Below, piece after piece: positions 31,881 through 41,667 of a stretch of 64,000 bases of DNA (position 1 is the first letter of the stretch; every line of letters begins with the position of its first letter). A model generated the notes under the pieces. The model did no database searches. It saw only the letters and a program-made list of their open reading frames with translations, and was not told the origin of the DNA. The stretch comes from Hyphomicrobiales bacterium. Lineage in GTDB: Bacteria; Pseudomonadota; Alphaproteobacteria; Rhizobiales; NORP267. Location of the stretch: assembly GCA_021775875.1 (NCBI GenBank), contig JAJFHA010000017.1, positions 120,225 through 184,224 of the forward strand. Reading direction: 5' to 3'. The position numbers and the translations under genes are program-made.

Positions 31881-33194
31881 ATGCCGAAACTGCAATTAGC
31901 AAGTGCCGGCTGGCTCCGGTTGAGAACGTTGACGCGATTGCGTTGGTTGGCGGTGTCCGGCCAGTTGATTGCCGTGGTCGGGGTGTTCTACGGGCTCGGA
32001 TTTGATCTGCCGCTCGGACTTTGTCTGGTGTTGATCAGCCTGTCTGCATGGCTCAATATATTTCTCCATATGCGCCGTGTGGAAGGAATGCGGCTTTCGG
32101 CACGACGCGCTTCCGGGCTTCTGGCTTACGATATCTGCCAGATGGGGGGGCTGCTTTACCTGACCGGTGGCCTTGAAAACCCGTTTTCCGTACTGTTGCT
32201 GGTACCGGTTATTGTCGCCGCATCGGCCCTGCCGCTCGGTCATATTTTTGGGCTGGCTATTATCACAATGGCGAGCGCCAGCCTGTTGGCGTTCCAGCAT
32301 TTCCCGCTTCCCTGGTATCCGGACCAGACACTTTGGGTACCATTTTTGTACGTAACCGGGATCTGGGTGTCGCTGATGGCGGGCCTTGGGTTCATCGCGA
32401 TTTATGTGCACAGGATTGCTAATGACGCCCGCCAGATGAACGCCGCTTTGGCCGCCACCGAGCAGGTCTTTGCCCGCGCCCAGCGGCTCCATGCCCTTGA
32501 CGGTCTGGCAGCGGCTGCAGCCCACGAATTGGGGACCCCGCTTGCCACCATTTCGCTTGTTGCCAAAGAAATGTTGAGGGCAATTGACGATACCAACCCG
32601 CATTCTGAAGATATCAAACTACTCAAAAGCCAGACCGATCGCTGCCGCGATATTTTGGCCAAATTGACCAGTCTTGGTGATGATCCGGATATCCATTTCG
32701 CCCACATCCCCCTTGGTTTGTTGCTGGAAGAAGTCGTGGCCCCGTACCGGCAGTCAAATTGTGCAATTGATATCGAGGTCACCGGCCCCCTTGATCTCCC
32801 GAACCAGGCCCCGGAACCTGTCGGCAAACGCGATCCGTCGATATTGTATGGCCTTGATAATCTGGTCGGGAACGCGGTTGATTTTGCCAAAACCCGGGTA
32901 CGGATATTGTCAGACTGGAATGACGACGAAGTTTCAATTCTGATTTCCGACGACGGCCCCGGAATAGCGCCTGATATTATGAGCAGGTTGGGTGATCCTT
33001 ACGTATCATCTCGTGCCCATGGTGGGCAGGCTGCGGAAGATGATTCAGAATCCGGGCTTGGTCTTGGCTTCTTCATAGCCAAAACACTGCTTGAGCGCTC
33101 TGGCGCAAAACTCAAACTTCGCAACCGGGTCCCCCCGGAAAGTGGCGCCATTGTCCATATTATATGGCCTCGCAATCTCATGGATCAGGATTGA
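31881..33194 (+). CDS. regB: RegB/PrrB/ActS redox-sensing histidine kinase
   Basis: Membrane sensor of the global redox two-component system. Several membrane helices fill residues 20-180; the ubiquinone-sensing motif is seen in TGGLENPFSVLLLVP. The H-box is AAAAAHELGTPLATISLVAKEM, and the redox-active Cys is in KSQTDRCRDILAKLT. The ATP-binding N, G1 and G2 boxes follow (DNLVGNAVDFAKT, ISDDGPGIAPD, GLGLGFFIAKTLL). 437 residues. Next to regA, as usual. In related bacteria it controls respiration, carbon fixation and similar functions. Confidence 0.95.
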   Translation: MPKLQLASAGWLRLRTLTRLRWLAVSGQLIAVVGVFYGLGFDLPLGLCLVLISLSAWLNIFLHMRRVEGMRLSARRASGLLAYDICQMGGLLYLTGGLENPFSVLLLVPVIVAASALPLGHIFGLAIITMASASLLAFQHFPLPWYPDQTLWVPFLYVTGIWVSLMAGLGFIAIYVHRIANDARQMNAALAATEQVFARAQRLHALDGLAAAAAHELGTPLATISLVAKEMLRAIDDTNPHSEDIKLLKSQTDRCRDILAKLTSLGDDPDIHFAHIPLGLLLEEVVAPYRQSNCAIDIEVTGPLDLPNQAPEPVGKRDPSILYGLDNLVGNAVDFAKTRVRILSDWNDDEVSILISDDGPGIAPDIMSRLGDPYVSSRAHGGQAAEDDSESGLGLGFFIAKTLLERSGAKLKLRNRVPPESGAIVHIIWPRNLMDQD

Positions 33195-33274
33195 ATTTTA
33201 CAGCTCTTCAGTTCAGGCGGGGCTTGCCGAAAGTAGTTTCGGGATGCGATATTGAGCACCACACTTGCGGGACC

Positions 33275-33820
33275 ATGCCAATGCTGGATAATTCTGGGGA
33301 AAAAACCTTGCTGATCGTCGATGACGATCTGCCGTTTCTCAATCGTCTTGGGCGCGCCATGGAGCAGCGCGGATTTATTGTCAATCTGGCGGAATCCGTG
33401 TCAGCAGGATTGAACGCTATTAAACAATCCGCCCCAGATTACGCTGTTGTAGATATGCGTCTCGAAGATGGCAACGGCCTTGATGTCATCAGATTATTGA
33501 ACGAACAAAGCCCGGACTCTCGTGCCATCATCCTGACCGGATACGGCAATATCGCGACCGCCGTTGCCGCAGTAAAGCGCGGTGCTGCCGATTATCTGGC
33601 AAAGCCAGCAGATGCCGACGATATTTACGCAGCCCTGATGGCCAGTCCAAACACCGCCGCGCCGCCGCCGGAAAATCCGATGTCGGCAGATCGTGTGCGC
33701 TGGGAACATATCCAGCGGGTCTATGAATTATGCGACCGTAATGTTTCAGAAACAGCCAGACGGCTGGATATGCATCGCCGCACCTTGCAACGGATTTTGG
33801 CGAAACGCGCCCCACGCTAA
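33275..33820 (+). CDS. regA: RegA/PrrA/ActR response regulator
   Basis: Receiver domain with LLIVDDDLPF and the phosphoryl-accepting Asp in YAVVDMRLEDGNGLDVI, then a Fis-type helix-turn-helix at the C-terminus (RVYELCDRNVSETARRLDMHRRTLQRILAKRAPR), the nearly invariant RegA DNA-binding helix. The ATG at 33275 gives about 181 residues, the family length; an upstream reading overlapping regB would add 37 atypical residues. Confidence 0.95.
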   Translation: MPMLDNSGEKTLLIVDDDLPFLNRLGRAMEQRGFIVNLAESVSAGLNAIKQSAPDYAVVDMRLEDGNGLDVIRLLNEQSPDSRAIILTGYGNIATAVAAVKRGAADYLAKPADADDIYAALMASPNTAAPPPENPMSADRVRWEHIQRVYELCDRNVSETARRLDMHRRTLQRILAKRAPR

Positions 33821-33864
33821 ATCGATCGATTCAATTGCTATCTGTGTCCCAGGGAGAAAATCGA

Positions 33865-35460
33865 ATGTCGTCAGTAATGGATATTGGGCCGGACCATGGA
33901 CAGAGCTTCCGGCCTTTGATGATCAGGGATATTTATCTTCGGGCCTTTGCCCGGTTCTCAGACCGGGAATGTCTGTCGTTCCAGGGTCAGGTCATGACCT
34001 ACCGTGAGCTTGATCTGGCTTCCAACAAGCTCGCTCATATTTTTCTGGAGCGCGGCGTTGGCCACCGGGACGTGATCGCATTGTTGTTGCGAAATTCGTT
34101 TGAATTCATGATTGCGGATATGGCGATTGCTAAAATTGGCGCAGTCAAAGTCCCCTTGAACGAGATGTTGTCCGGCCTGGATGTGGGCTACATGCTGGGC
34201 CATTCTTCCGCCAAAGCTGTTCTGGCCCATTCATCATTTTCCGATCTTGTCGTTGAGCAGGCGGAGGCCATCTCAAATGTCCCTTGCCGAATCTCAGTTG
34301 AGAATGGTGATAATGATCTGGATGGTTTCGAACCATATCAAACCCTTATGGCGGCGGCTCCTGAAACCCTTCCTGCCCGACCAGAATTACAGGCGTCCGA
34401 CCCGGGCCTGATCATTTATACCGGCGGCACCACGGGCCGCCCAAAAGGTGTGTTGCATGTGCAGGAGGCCTTGGCCGTCAATCTGTTGAGCCAGGTGATG
34501 AATGGCGAAGTGCGCGAGGACGAGCGGCTTTTGCTATGCAGCCCGTTACCTCATTCGGCACAATTTCTGGTTGAAGCAGGCATTTCACAGGGTGCCAGAA
34601 CCACCATCATGGAATCATTTGATCCGGCAATCGTGTTGGCGGCGATTGAAACAGAACGCTTAACCTGGACCTTCATGGTGCCGACCATGATTTACCGCAT
34701 GCTCGATTCTCCGGATCGCTCAAAGCGTGACCTGTCGTCGCTCAGGACATTGATCTATGGGGCGTCGCCGATCACAACAGCCAGGCTTCAGGAAGCGTTG
34801 GGAGTATTTGGCCCGATATTTCTGCAATTATACGGTCAATCCGAAGCGCCGAATTTCATCACGACGCTTTCCAAATCAGACCATATGGTTGAAGCTTTTC
34901 AAGCCTCTTGCGGCCAGCCGGTAATCTTCTGCGATCTGGCAATCCGGGACGAAGACGGGGCGCATCTGGCAAATGGCGAAGTTGGTGAAATAACCTTGCG
35001 CAGCCCCTATACGCTTGCCCGGTACCATGACGATCCGGAAAAAACCAAGGAAGCCCATTTCGGCGATTGGCTCCGCACCGGCGATGTGGGCTATCAGTCG
35101 GATAGCGGTCATGTTTATCTCGTTGACCGGGCCAAGGACATGATCATTTCTGGCGGCATGAATGTTTATTCAACCGAAGTTGAAAATGTCGTTCAGGAAT
35201 ATTCGCAAGTCGCGCAGGTGATGGTCATCGGCCTGCCTGATGATGATTGGGGTGAAGCTGTGACCGCCTTTGTGGTGCCCACAGATGGGATGTTGGACCG
35301 CGAGGACCTGATTGCTTTTTGCAAGAAACGGCTTGCCAAATACAAGGTGCCAAAAAGCATTGAAATGATAGAAGAAATCCCGCTGACGGCGTATGGCAAG
35401 CCGGATAAAAAAGTGCTGCGGGGAAAATTTTGGTCGTCCAAAGGCCGCGCCGTGAATTGA
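33865..35460 (+). CDS. AMP-dependent acyl-CoA synthetase/ligase
   Basis: ANL-superfamily enzyme that activates a carboxylic acid as acyl-adenylate and transfers it to CoA. The P-loop-like motif is IIYTGGTTGRPKGVLH at about residue 183; others are YGQSEAPNF, GDWLRTGDVGY, DRAKDMIISGGMNVYSTEVE and the catalytic Lys in TAYGKPDKKVL. 531 residues from the ATG at 33865, behind a GGGAGAA site. The acid substrate cannot be deduced; fatty or aromatic acids are possible. Confidence 0.88.
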   Translation: MSSVMDIGPDHGQSFRPLMIRDIYLRAFARFSDRECLSFQGQVMTYRELDLASNKLAHIFLERGVGHRDVIALLLRNSFEFMIADMAIAKIGAVKVPLNEMLSGLDVGYMLGHSSAKAVLAHSSFSDLVVEQAEAISNVPCRISVENGDNDLDGFEPYQTLMAAAPETLPARPELQASDPGLIIYTGGTTGRPKGVLHVQEALAVNLLSQVMNGEVREDERLLLCSPLPHSAQFLVEAGISQGARTTIMESFDPAIVLAAIETERLTWTFMVPTMIYRMLDSPDRSKRDLSSLRTLIYGASPITTARLQEALGVFGPIFLQLYGQSEAPNFITTLSKSDHMVEAFQASCGQPVIFCDLAIRDEDGAHLANGEVGEITLRSPYTLARYHDDPEKTKEAHFGDWLRTGDVGYQSDSGHVYLVDRAKDMIISGGMNVYSTEVENVVQEYSQVAQVMVIGLPDDDWGEAVTAFVVPTDGMLDREDLIAFCKKRLAKYKVPKSIEMIEEIPLTAYGKPDKKVLRGKFWSSKGRAVN

Positions 35461-35471
35461 CCAGAAAATTA

Positions 35472-36107
35472 TTACGGGCTGGCGGTGGTGACTTTCCCCC
35501 GCCACGGAAAAAATGCTGGCACCTGGCGGCGATAGGTCTCGTAGGCGGCACCATAAATTTCCAGCAATTTTAGTTCCTCAAACCAGGTCCCAATCAATAG
35601 ATACAATGACCCCCAGATCGCGGTTGCCAAACTAAATTCGTCGCTGATCAGACCGAACAATAAAAGGAACCCACCCGCATAAAGCGGGTGGCGCACATAT
35701 TGGTGCAGGCCTTCGACGTGAAGCGGTTCGTTATCTGATATTTGTGTGTGGTCGCGGGCAGCACGTATTTGCGACATGCCTGAAAACCGGCCCAGATCAT
35801 ATTCAAGCAGCGACGTAAAAATAATCAGCGGACCAAGTACGAGGGCGACATTAAAAATCATCCCCGGCAATCCGGCAAAAACAAAGCTGGTAACATTGAT
35901 CGCGAGAAAAATTTTGCCGATGACCATCACCAGACCGATATGGAACACCGCAAAGATATTATAAGCCAAGCGGTATCGGGCGCCCAACACGCTGGCAAAG
36001 AAAAATTTCGCGCCATTGCCTGCCAAAATTGAATGAAGCGCGCCAAAAGAAAGCCACAGCAAAGCATAGATTATATGGTCGTTGATGCTCACTTGGTGTA
36101 TCTCCAC
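35472..36107 (-). CDS. NnrU / isoprenylcysteine methyltransferase-type membrane protein
   Basis: 211 residues with about five membrane helices. The C-terminal methyltransferase signature is YVRHPLYAGGFLLLFGL and EELKLLEIYGAAYETYRRQVPAFFPW, as in the PEMT/ICMT group. Known relatives methylate lipids or small molecules, or are the uncharacterised NnrU proteins. The substrate is unknown. Convergent with the acyl-CoA synthetase gene. Confidence 0.8.
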   Translation of the reverse strand: MEIHQVSINDHIIYALLWLSFGALHSILAGNGAKFFFASVLGARYRLAYNIFAVFHIGLVMVIGKIFLAINVTSFVFAGLPGMIFNVALVLGPLIIFTSLLEYDLGRFSGMSQIRAARDHTQISDNEPLHVEGLHQYVRHPLYAGGFLLLFGLISDEFSLATAIWGSLYLLIGTWFEELKLLEIYGAAYETYRRQVPAFFPWRGKVTTASP

Positions 36108-36159
36108 AATTTATCCGACCGGTGTCTCTAACATATGATCAGGGGAATGGTGCCAATTT

Positions 36160-37809
36160 ATGAAATCTGACCCGCAAAATCTGCAAATGCTGGCTGACAA
36201 GGCGGCCGCACATTATAAGGCCGGTCGGTTTTCATCGGCCGAAAAATTTTATTTGCGGGCGCTCAAAGGCGCACCAGACCATCCCCAATTGCTGTTCGCG
36301 GTGGCAACCGTTTATGAAGAGCTGGATAAGCCTGCAAAGGCGCTTCGCCTTTATGAGCGCGCGGTCGCGGCTGACCCGAATTATATCGATGCACGCCTCA
36401 ATCATGGTGCCTGCCTTCAGGGGTTGGGACGGCTTGATGAAGCCGAAGCGATTTTTTCCCGGTTGATGCAGGACGAGCCGGGATTTTTGCTGGCGCCATA
36501 TAATCTCGGTACGGTTCTGGCCGAACAGGAGCGCCCTCTTGAAGCAATAAAGGCGTTTGAGACAGCGCTTGAAATTGACCCGGCGCTTGCTGAGGGCTGG
36601 TTCAATCTCGGTAACGCATTGCACGAAGCGGACCGTAACGAAGAGGCCATCCCGGCATTTGAAAAAGCGATTACGCTACGCCCGGAATTCACATCAGCGA
36701 TTGTCAATCTGGGCGTCGCCAACCAGACCCTTGGCCGCTTTGATGAAGCACGCGAGAATTTTGATACAGCGCTCGCTATAGATCCGAACCTCCCCGCTGC
36801 CCATTATCAGATGTCCCTGATGGGTGAAGGGCGAGGCGGGGTTTCAGCAGGAATTGAATTGATCGAAACAGCTTTGGAAACCCACCAAAGCGATGACCCG
36901 GCCCGTGCGGTTCTGCATTTCGCTGTTGCCCGTCTCCAGGCAAAAGGAGAAAAATATGAGCAGGCTTTTGGCCATTACCGACAGGCCAACGAAATCCGTG
37001 CCGCCGCACATCCTTTTGATATTCGTGCTTATGAGAAGAAAATCAATCACCAGATCGAGAATTTTTCGCGCACCGATTTCACGGAAAAATCATGGGCCAA
37101 CCCGGATACCCGCCCGGTCTTTATCATCGGCATGCCACGCTCCGGCACGACCCTTGTAGAACAGATCATTGCCAGCCACACACAAGCTTATGGCGCGGGG
37201 GAGCGTTCGGAAATTGTCCGCTTTGTACGCAACGAAGTTGGCGATAAGGTCCCCGAACAGCTTGCCGCCGGTATCGTGCAGGATTTCTCCGCGAATTATC
37301 TAGGCGCAATCGGGGCCAATGCCGGACAGGCAACGCGGATTACCGACAAGATGCCGGGAAATTTTCTCAATCTCGGATTAATCGCGATGATGTTTCCCAA
37401 CGCCCATATCATCCATTGCCGTCGCGACCCGCTGGATACGTGTCTTTCCTGCTATTTCCAGAATTTTTCAGAAATCTTGCCCTTCACAAATGATCTTGTC
37501 GCGCTGGGGCATTATTACCGGGGCTATCAGCGTCTGATGGATCATTGGCAATCGGTCTTGCCGATTAAAATCCATGACGTGGTTTATGAAGATATGGTCG
37601 GAAACGTAGAGCAGGAAAGCCGGGCCCTCATTGCCCATCTGGGGCTTGAATGGGATCCGGCCTGTCTTGAATTTTTCAAATCAGACCGCGCTGTTACAAC
37701 GGCCAGCGTCTGGCAGGCCCGCCAACCGGTCTATAAAGGATCGATCGGCGCGTGGCGACATTACGAGCAGCATTTGGCCCGGCTCAAAGAAGCGCTTCAG
37801 ATCGACTGA
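36160..37809 (+). CDS. TPR-repeat protein with C-terminal sulfotransferase domain
   Basis: 549 residues. The N-terminal half (about 5-290) is made of about eight 34-residue TPR units with W-L-G-Y-A-P positions such as AEGWFNLGNALHEADRNEEA. The C-terminal half is a sulfotransferase with the PAPS 5'-phosphosulfate loop FIIGMPRSGTTLVEQIIASH and a 3'-phosphate region around IIHCRRDPLDTCLSCYF. Such fusions resemble tyrosylprotein or glycan sulfotransferases. No signal peptide, so the acceptor should be cytosolic or unknown. It uses PAPS rather than the reduced-sulfur pathways of the island. Confidence 0.88.
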   Translation: MKSDPQNLQMLADKAAAHYKAGRFSSAEKFYLRALKGAPDHPQLLFAVATVYEELDKPAKALRLYERAVAADPNYIDARLNHGACLQGLGRLDEAEAIFSRLMQDEPGFLLAPYNLGTVLAEQERPLEAIKAFETALEIDPALAEGWFNLGNALHEADRNEEAIPAFEKAITLRPEFTSAIVNLGVANQTLGRFDEARENFDTALAIDPNLPAAHYQMSLMGEGRGGVSAGIELIETALETHQSDDPARAVLHFAVARLQAKGEKYEQAFGHYRQANEIRAAAHPFDIRAYEKKINHQIENFSRTDFTEKSWANPDTRPVFIIGMPRSGTTLVEQIIASHTQAYGAGERSEIVRFVRNEVGDKVPEQLAAGIVQDFSANYLGAIGANAGQATRITDKMPGNFLNLGLIAMMFPNAHIIHCRRDPLDTCLSCYFQNFSEILPFTNDLVALGHYYRGYQRLMDHWQSVLPIKIHDVVYEDMVGNVEQESRALIAHLGLEWDPACLEFFKSDRAVTTASVWQARQPVYKGSIGAWRHYEQHLARLKEALQID

Positions 37810-37813
37810 GAAT

Positions 37814-39052
37814 TTAACGCAGCGCCTGGATGGTCGCCGGATCAGGAAAACAGGTCTGCGCCAACCCCTGTTGCAATTGCCATGCGCCAATTGAGCGCCT
37901 CGTCTTGAAACCCGGCAAACCGTCGGCCCCGCCTACATCGTGACCAAGGGCTTCAAGGCCCCGTTGCATGGCAGCAATATCTGACCGGAGCATGCGCGGT
38001 TGCGCGGCCCAGGGCGCCTGAAATGCGGCGCTGCCATAGGCGATCCGATCACCAAGATTACCCATATAAAGTGCATACAGGTCTGAATTATTGTAGGTCT
38101 TCAGCACGTAAAAATTCGGCGTCACAATGAAATGCGGCCCCCGCCGCCCGGCAGGAACCAGCATCATGCCGTCTCCTGTTAGCTCATGCGCCGGGAAGGG
38201 CCGCCCGGATATGCGATTGATCCCGTCCGCCACCCAGTTACTGATAGATCGCGCCTGATCGGGACCTTCCTGGGCGCAGGAAATATTACCCGGAATAACT
38301 GTTTCAAAGCCCCAATCACGCCCGCGTTGCCAGCCTTTTTGCATAAGATAATTGGCAATTGAAGCGAGCGTATCGGGAACCGAATTCCAGATATCACGCC
38401 GTCCGTCGCCATCCATATCGATGGCAAATTCCAGAAAACTGGTTGGCATGAATTGCGGTTGCCCGAGCGCCCCTGCCCATGACCCCATCATGGCATTCGC
38501 ACCAATATCACCGCGTTCGATAATCTCCAAAGCTGCCAGCAACTCGTCCCGGAACAGGTCGCGGCGCGTTGACATAAAGGCTTTCGTTGCCAATACCCGG
38601 ATCGCTGAATGGGGCAGACTGGCAGCGCCAAAATCAGATTCACCTCCCCAAATCGCGATTAGAATATGACCGGGAACCCCGAATCGCGCCTCGATACGAT
38701 CAAGCGTTTCGCGCCATTCCAGATAAAGTCGCCGCCCGATCACAGCCTGACTTCCGATCCGCGCTTCGCGAAAATATCGTGCCGGGGCGCGAAATTCAGC
38801 CTGCGATTGCGGCTCGCTTGTGGGTGGCGGAAATCCCGGCGGGCGCAGATCAGGCAGCGTCCATTTGAGGGTGACACCGGCAAAGGACGTATCAAAAAGG
38901 TTTCGCGAAATTCCGCGTTGCCGCGCCAGAGGCCAAAGGTCGCCAGCCAGCCATGATTGAAACACCCGCTCCACCGGAGCCCGGTCCTGCGCCATAGCGG
39001 GGGTGAAAAAGGTCAAAACAATGAGGGCGAGCAGCCCGACTGTGGTTCGCAT
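37814..39052 (-). CDS. Lytic murein transglycosylase, MltB type
   Basis: About 412 residues. Start at the ATG at 39052 gives a signal peptide (MRTTVGLLALIVLTFFTPAMA). The soluble-lytic-transglycosylase fold has the catalytic Glu in AIWGGESDFGA, plus GSWAGALGQPQFMPTSFLEFAIDMDGDGRRDIW, a calcium-loop-like segment. A C-terminal peptidoglycan-binding domain (about residues 345-410) ends PATIQALR. It cuts peptidoglycan to 1,6-anhydromuropeptides in the periplasm. A 13-residue upstream extension from 39091 is possible. Confidence 0.92.
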   Translation of the reverse strand: MRTTVGLLALIVLTFFTPAMAQDRAPVERVFQSWLAGDLWPLARQRGISRNLFDTSFAGVTLKWTLPDLRPPGFPPPTSEPQSQAEFRAPARYFREARIGSQAVIGRRLYLEWRETLDRIEARFGVPGHILIAIWGGESDFGAASLPHSAIRVLATKAFMSTRRDLFRDELLAALEIIERGDIGANAMMGSWAGALGQPQFMPTSFLEFAIDMDGDGRRDIWNSVPDTLASIANYLMQKGWQRGRDWGFETVIPGNISCAQEGPDQARSISNWVADGINRISGRPFPAHELTGDGMMLVPAGRRGPHFIVTPNFYVLKTYNNSDLYALYMGNLGDRIAYGSAAFQAPWAAQPRMLRSDIAAMQRGLEALGHDVGGADGLPGFKTRRSIGAWQLQQGLAQTCFPDPATIQALR

Positions 39053-39240
39053 GAAATATTGGTAGCATGCAAGAATCCGTAAAGGCAACATTCATCTGAT
39101 TACTGATCAAATAACTATAATTTTTTTTCACGGATAAGTTATTTTAACTAAAAAACTGATCAATATAATATAAATAACGTAGTAACATTCATCGGTATTG
39201 TAGATGATGATTTCGGGAAAATATTCGTGGGAGATAAATA

Positions 39241-39597
39241 ATGATAAAAATTTCGACCAAAATACGAATATCATTTTTATTTTTGCTGGGTATTTTGGCA
39301 GTTCCCCAAACGGCATTTGCGGATAGGTTGTCCGGGGCCGAAATTCAAACCCAAATCAGCGGTAAAAGTTTCAATTTTGCAGGCCAATATACTGGTTGGA
39401 TCCAGTATCGAAATAATGGGTCGGTTACCTATCATGTGAGCGTTGTCGCGTCAGATACCGGAACCTGGTGGATCGAGAGCAGCCAGTTATGTACCAATTA
39501 CGAAAGTCGAAGCCCGGCGACACAGTGTGTCCGGATAATTTTGGGGGATGACGGTACGTATCGGTCAAGTAACGGGTACACTTTGTCCCGACGATAG
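39241..39597 (+). CDS. Small secreted protein of unknown function
   Basis: 118 residues. A GGGAG ribosome-binding site precedes the ATG. N-terminal signal peptide (ISFLFLLGILAVPQTAFA) and a beta-rich mature part with FAGQYTGWIQYRNNGSVTYHVS, TGTWWIESSQLCTNYES and CVRIILGDDGTY; two cysteines could form a disulfide. I recognise no certain family. The 180 bases before it are strikingly AT-rich compared with the neighbours, which may indicate transfer or simply a promoter region. Confidence 0.72.
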   Translation: MIKISTKIRISFLFLLGILAVPQTAFADRLSGAEIQTQISGKSFNFAGQYTGWIQYRNNGSVTYHVSVVASDTGTWWIESSQLCTNYESRSPATQCVRIILGDDGTYRSSNGYTLSRR

Positions 39598-39649
39598 AGA
39601 CATCATTTGTCTCGGTCGACGTTCCTGAAAAATGGATCGAAATCAGGTA

Positions 39650-41572
39650 TCACTCATGCGCCGCAATAGCTTTGAGAAAATCATCGCCAAAATCTTCCAG
39701 CTTGCGGGGGCCGATGCCGTTAATCTCTGCCAGCTGAGAGGGCGAGGTTGGTTTCATCGCAGCCATTTCCATTAAAGTCGCATCGTGGAAAATCACGTAA
39801 GCCGGGACATTGCGGGCTTTGGCAAATTCCAGCCGTAGCGTTTTGAGGGCGGCCAGAAGGCTTTGGTCCTGATCCGAAATTGCCGGTTGGCCAGATCTTG
39901 GAGTTTTAGCTTTTCGCGATTTTTTCCGAAGCTTAATTTCACGAAACTCAAATCCTTCAATTCCCGAAGCAACTTCGTTTCCACGCGCGGTAATTTGCAA
40001 AGCGCCATATTTCTGGATGTTGATGGTCAGGTAATTACCCGCTACGGCCTGGCGAATAAAGGCCTGCCAGAATTCTTTTGGCTGGCCTGAACCCGCCCCA
40101 TGGGCATCCAATTGGTCATGGCCGCGGGATAGAATTTTCTGGGTCGCGGCACCGCGCAAAATATCAATGATATGCGCGCCGCCAAACATTTGCCCGCTAT
40201 TCTGAATTGCAGAAAACAGCTTCAAAGCGTGGCTGGTTCCATCGACCAGTTTCGGCGGGTTCAGGCAATTATCGCAATTACCACAAGCCGCGTGATCTTC
40301 GTCGAAATAGGCCAGCAACGCTGCACGTCGGCATCCCGGCGCTTCGCAATAGGCGAGCAGGGCGTCGAGGCGTTTATGTTCGCGCATCTTGTGAATATCG
40401 TCTTCGCCGTCGTCTTCGATAAACCTTCGCCGTAGCGCCATATCCGCCATGCCATAAAACAACATGGTCTCAGATGCCTGGCCGTCGCGCCCGGCGCGGC
40501 CGATTTCCTGATAATAGGCTTCCATGCTGGCAGGCAGGTTGAGGTGGCAGACAAAACGGATATCGGGTTTGTCTATCCCCATGCCAAAGGCGATTGTTGC
40601 GACCATAATAACCGCCTGTTCGCTCATGAACCGGTTCTGGTTGGCGCGGCGAATTTGCGCCTCCTGTCCGGCATGATAGGTAATTGCTGTGAACCCTTCT
40701 GCACAGAGAAATTCTGTAACTTCGCCGGTGAATTTTCGCGACAGGCAATAGACAATACCTGCATCATTTTTTTTGTTTTCAAGGAAAGCCAATAGCTGGC
40801 TTTTCCATTCGGTTTTGGGAGAAACTGCTAACGTCAGGTTCGGCCGGTCGAACCCGTGCACGATGGTGTGGCCATTTGAGTGATAGAGTTTTTCAGCAAT
40901 ATCTTCGCGGGTCGCCTGATCCGCTGTGGCGGTGAAGGCGGCGATCGCCGCATTTGGGAACCGTTCCTGAAGTGCCGAAAGTTGCTCATATTCCGGGCGG
41001 AAACTAACCCCCCATTTGGAAACACAATGGGCTTCATCGACGACAAACAAGGCAGGCTCCAGTCGCGCCAGAGCATCCAGCATGCGCTCAGTCATGAGCC
41101 GCTCAGGAGAGAGATAGAGCAATCGGCTTTCCCCGCTTGCCACCGACCGCCAATTGGCCACTTGTTCATCGCGCGACAAGCCTGAATGGACGCAAGCCGC
41201 CGCCACGCCGTTGGCCCGCAAGCCTGCAACCTGATCATCCATCAATGCCACCAGTGGCGATACAACCACCGTGAGGCGATCCATCAGAAGAGCAGGAATC
41301 TGAAAGCAAAGGGATTTCCCCGCCCCTGTCGGCATTACCACCAACGCGTTTTCACCGGCGACGAGCAGGTTTACAATTTCTTTCTGACCGGGCCGGAACG
41401 CGGAAAAGCCAAATATATCATGGAGGATTTGATCAGCGGTCTGGCTCAAGGGCTTTGTCTCTAAATTCTGTTTAGTGGGTAAAAATTTGCCACCCCAATG
41501 GGCCACCGCGTGGTCTTTGGTAACATGCGGGAAGCCTGATGATAAAGATGCAGTTGGCCTGATCAAGATCAA
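39650..41572 (-). CDS. recQ: ATP-dependent DNA helicase RecQ
   Basis: 3'-5' helicase of recombination repair. Walker A PTGAGKSLCFQIPAL, DEAH box as VVDEAHCVSKWG, motif VI QEIGRAGRDGQ, the zinc-binding cysteines (CEAPGCRRAALLAYF, CGNCDNC), a winged helix, and a C-terminal HRDC domain. The start is unclear: no ATG lies in the first 75 codons. A TTG at 41572, a GTG at 41506 or a TTG at 41449 are candidates; the last removes 41 residues and fits the usual RecQ length near 600. Confidence 0.93.
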   Translation of the reverse strand: MILIRPTASLSSGFPHVTKDHAVAHWGGKFLPTKQNLETKPLSQTADQILHDIFGFSAFRPGQKEIVNLLVAGENALVVMPTGAGKSLCFQIPALLMDRLTVVVSPLVALMDDQVAGLRANGVAAACVHSGLSRDEQVANWRSVASGESRLLYLSPERLMTERMLDALARLEPALFVVDEAHCVSKWGVSFRPEYEQLSALQERFPNAAIAAFTATADQATREDIAEKLYHSNGHTIVHGFDRPNLTLAVSPKTEWKSQLLAFLENKKNDAGIVYCLSRKFTGEVTEFLCAEGFTAITYHAGQEAQIRRANQNRFMSEQAVIMVATIAFGMGIDKPDIRFVCHLNLPASMEAYYQEIGRAGRDGQASETMLFYGMADMALRRRFIEDDGEDDIHKMREHKRLDALLAYCEAPGCRRAALLAYFDEDHAACGNCDNCLNPPKLVDGTSHALKLFSAIQNSGQMFGGAHIIDILRGAATQKILSRGHDQLDAHGAGSGQPKEFWQAFIRQAVAGNYLTINIQKYGALQITARGNEVASGIEGFEFREIKLRKKSRKAKTPRSGQPAISDQDQSLLAALKTLRLEFAKARNVPAYVIFHDATLMEMAAMKPTSPSQLAEINGIGPRKLEDFGDDFLKAIAAHE

Positions 41573-41667
41573 GGCATTGATCCGGCTCCGCTGAGATATA
41601 CATTTCTTTGTAAGGACAGCGAACCCGGTTTCAGGGTTTGGTCAATATTTGTGGAATTGCCGTGATC

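Noticed and set aside
36160..37809. Sulfotransferase as part of the sulfur-oxidation island
   Set aside because: It uses PAPS to sulfate an acceptor; chemistry and location are separate from sulfane sulfur oxidation.
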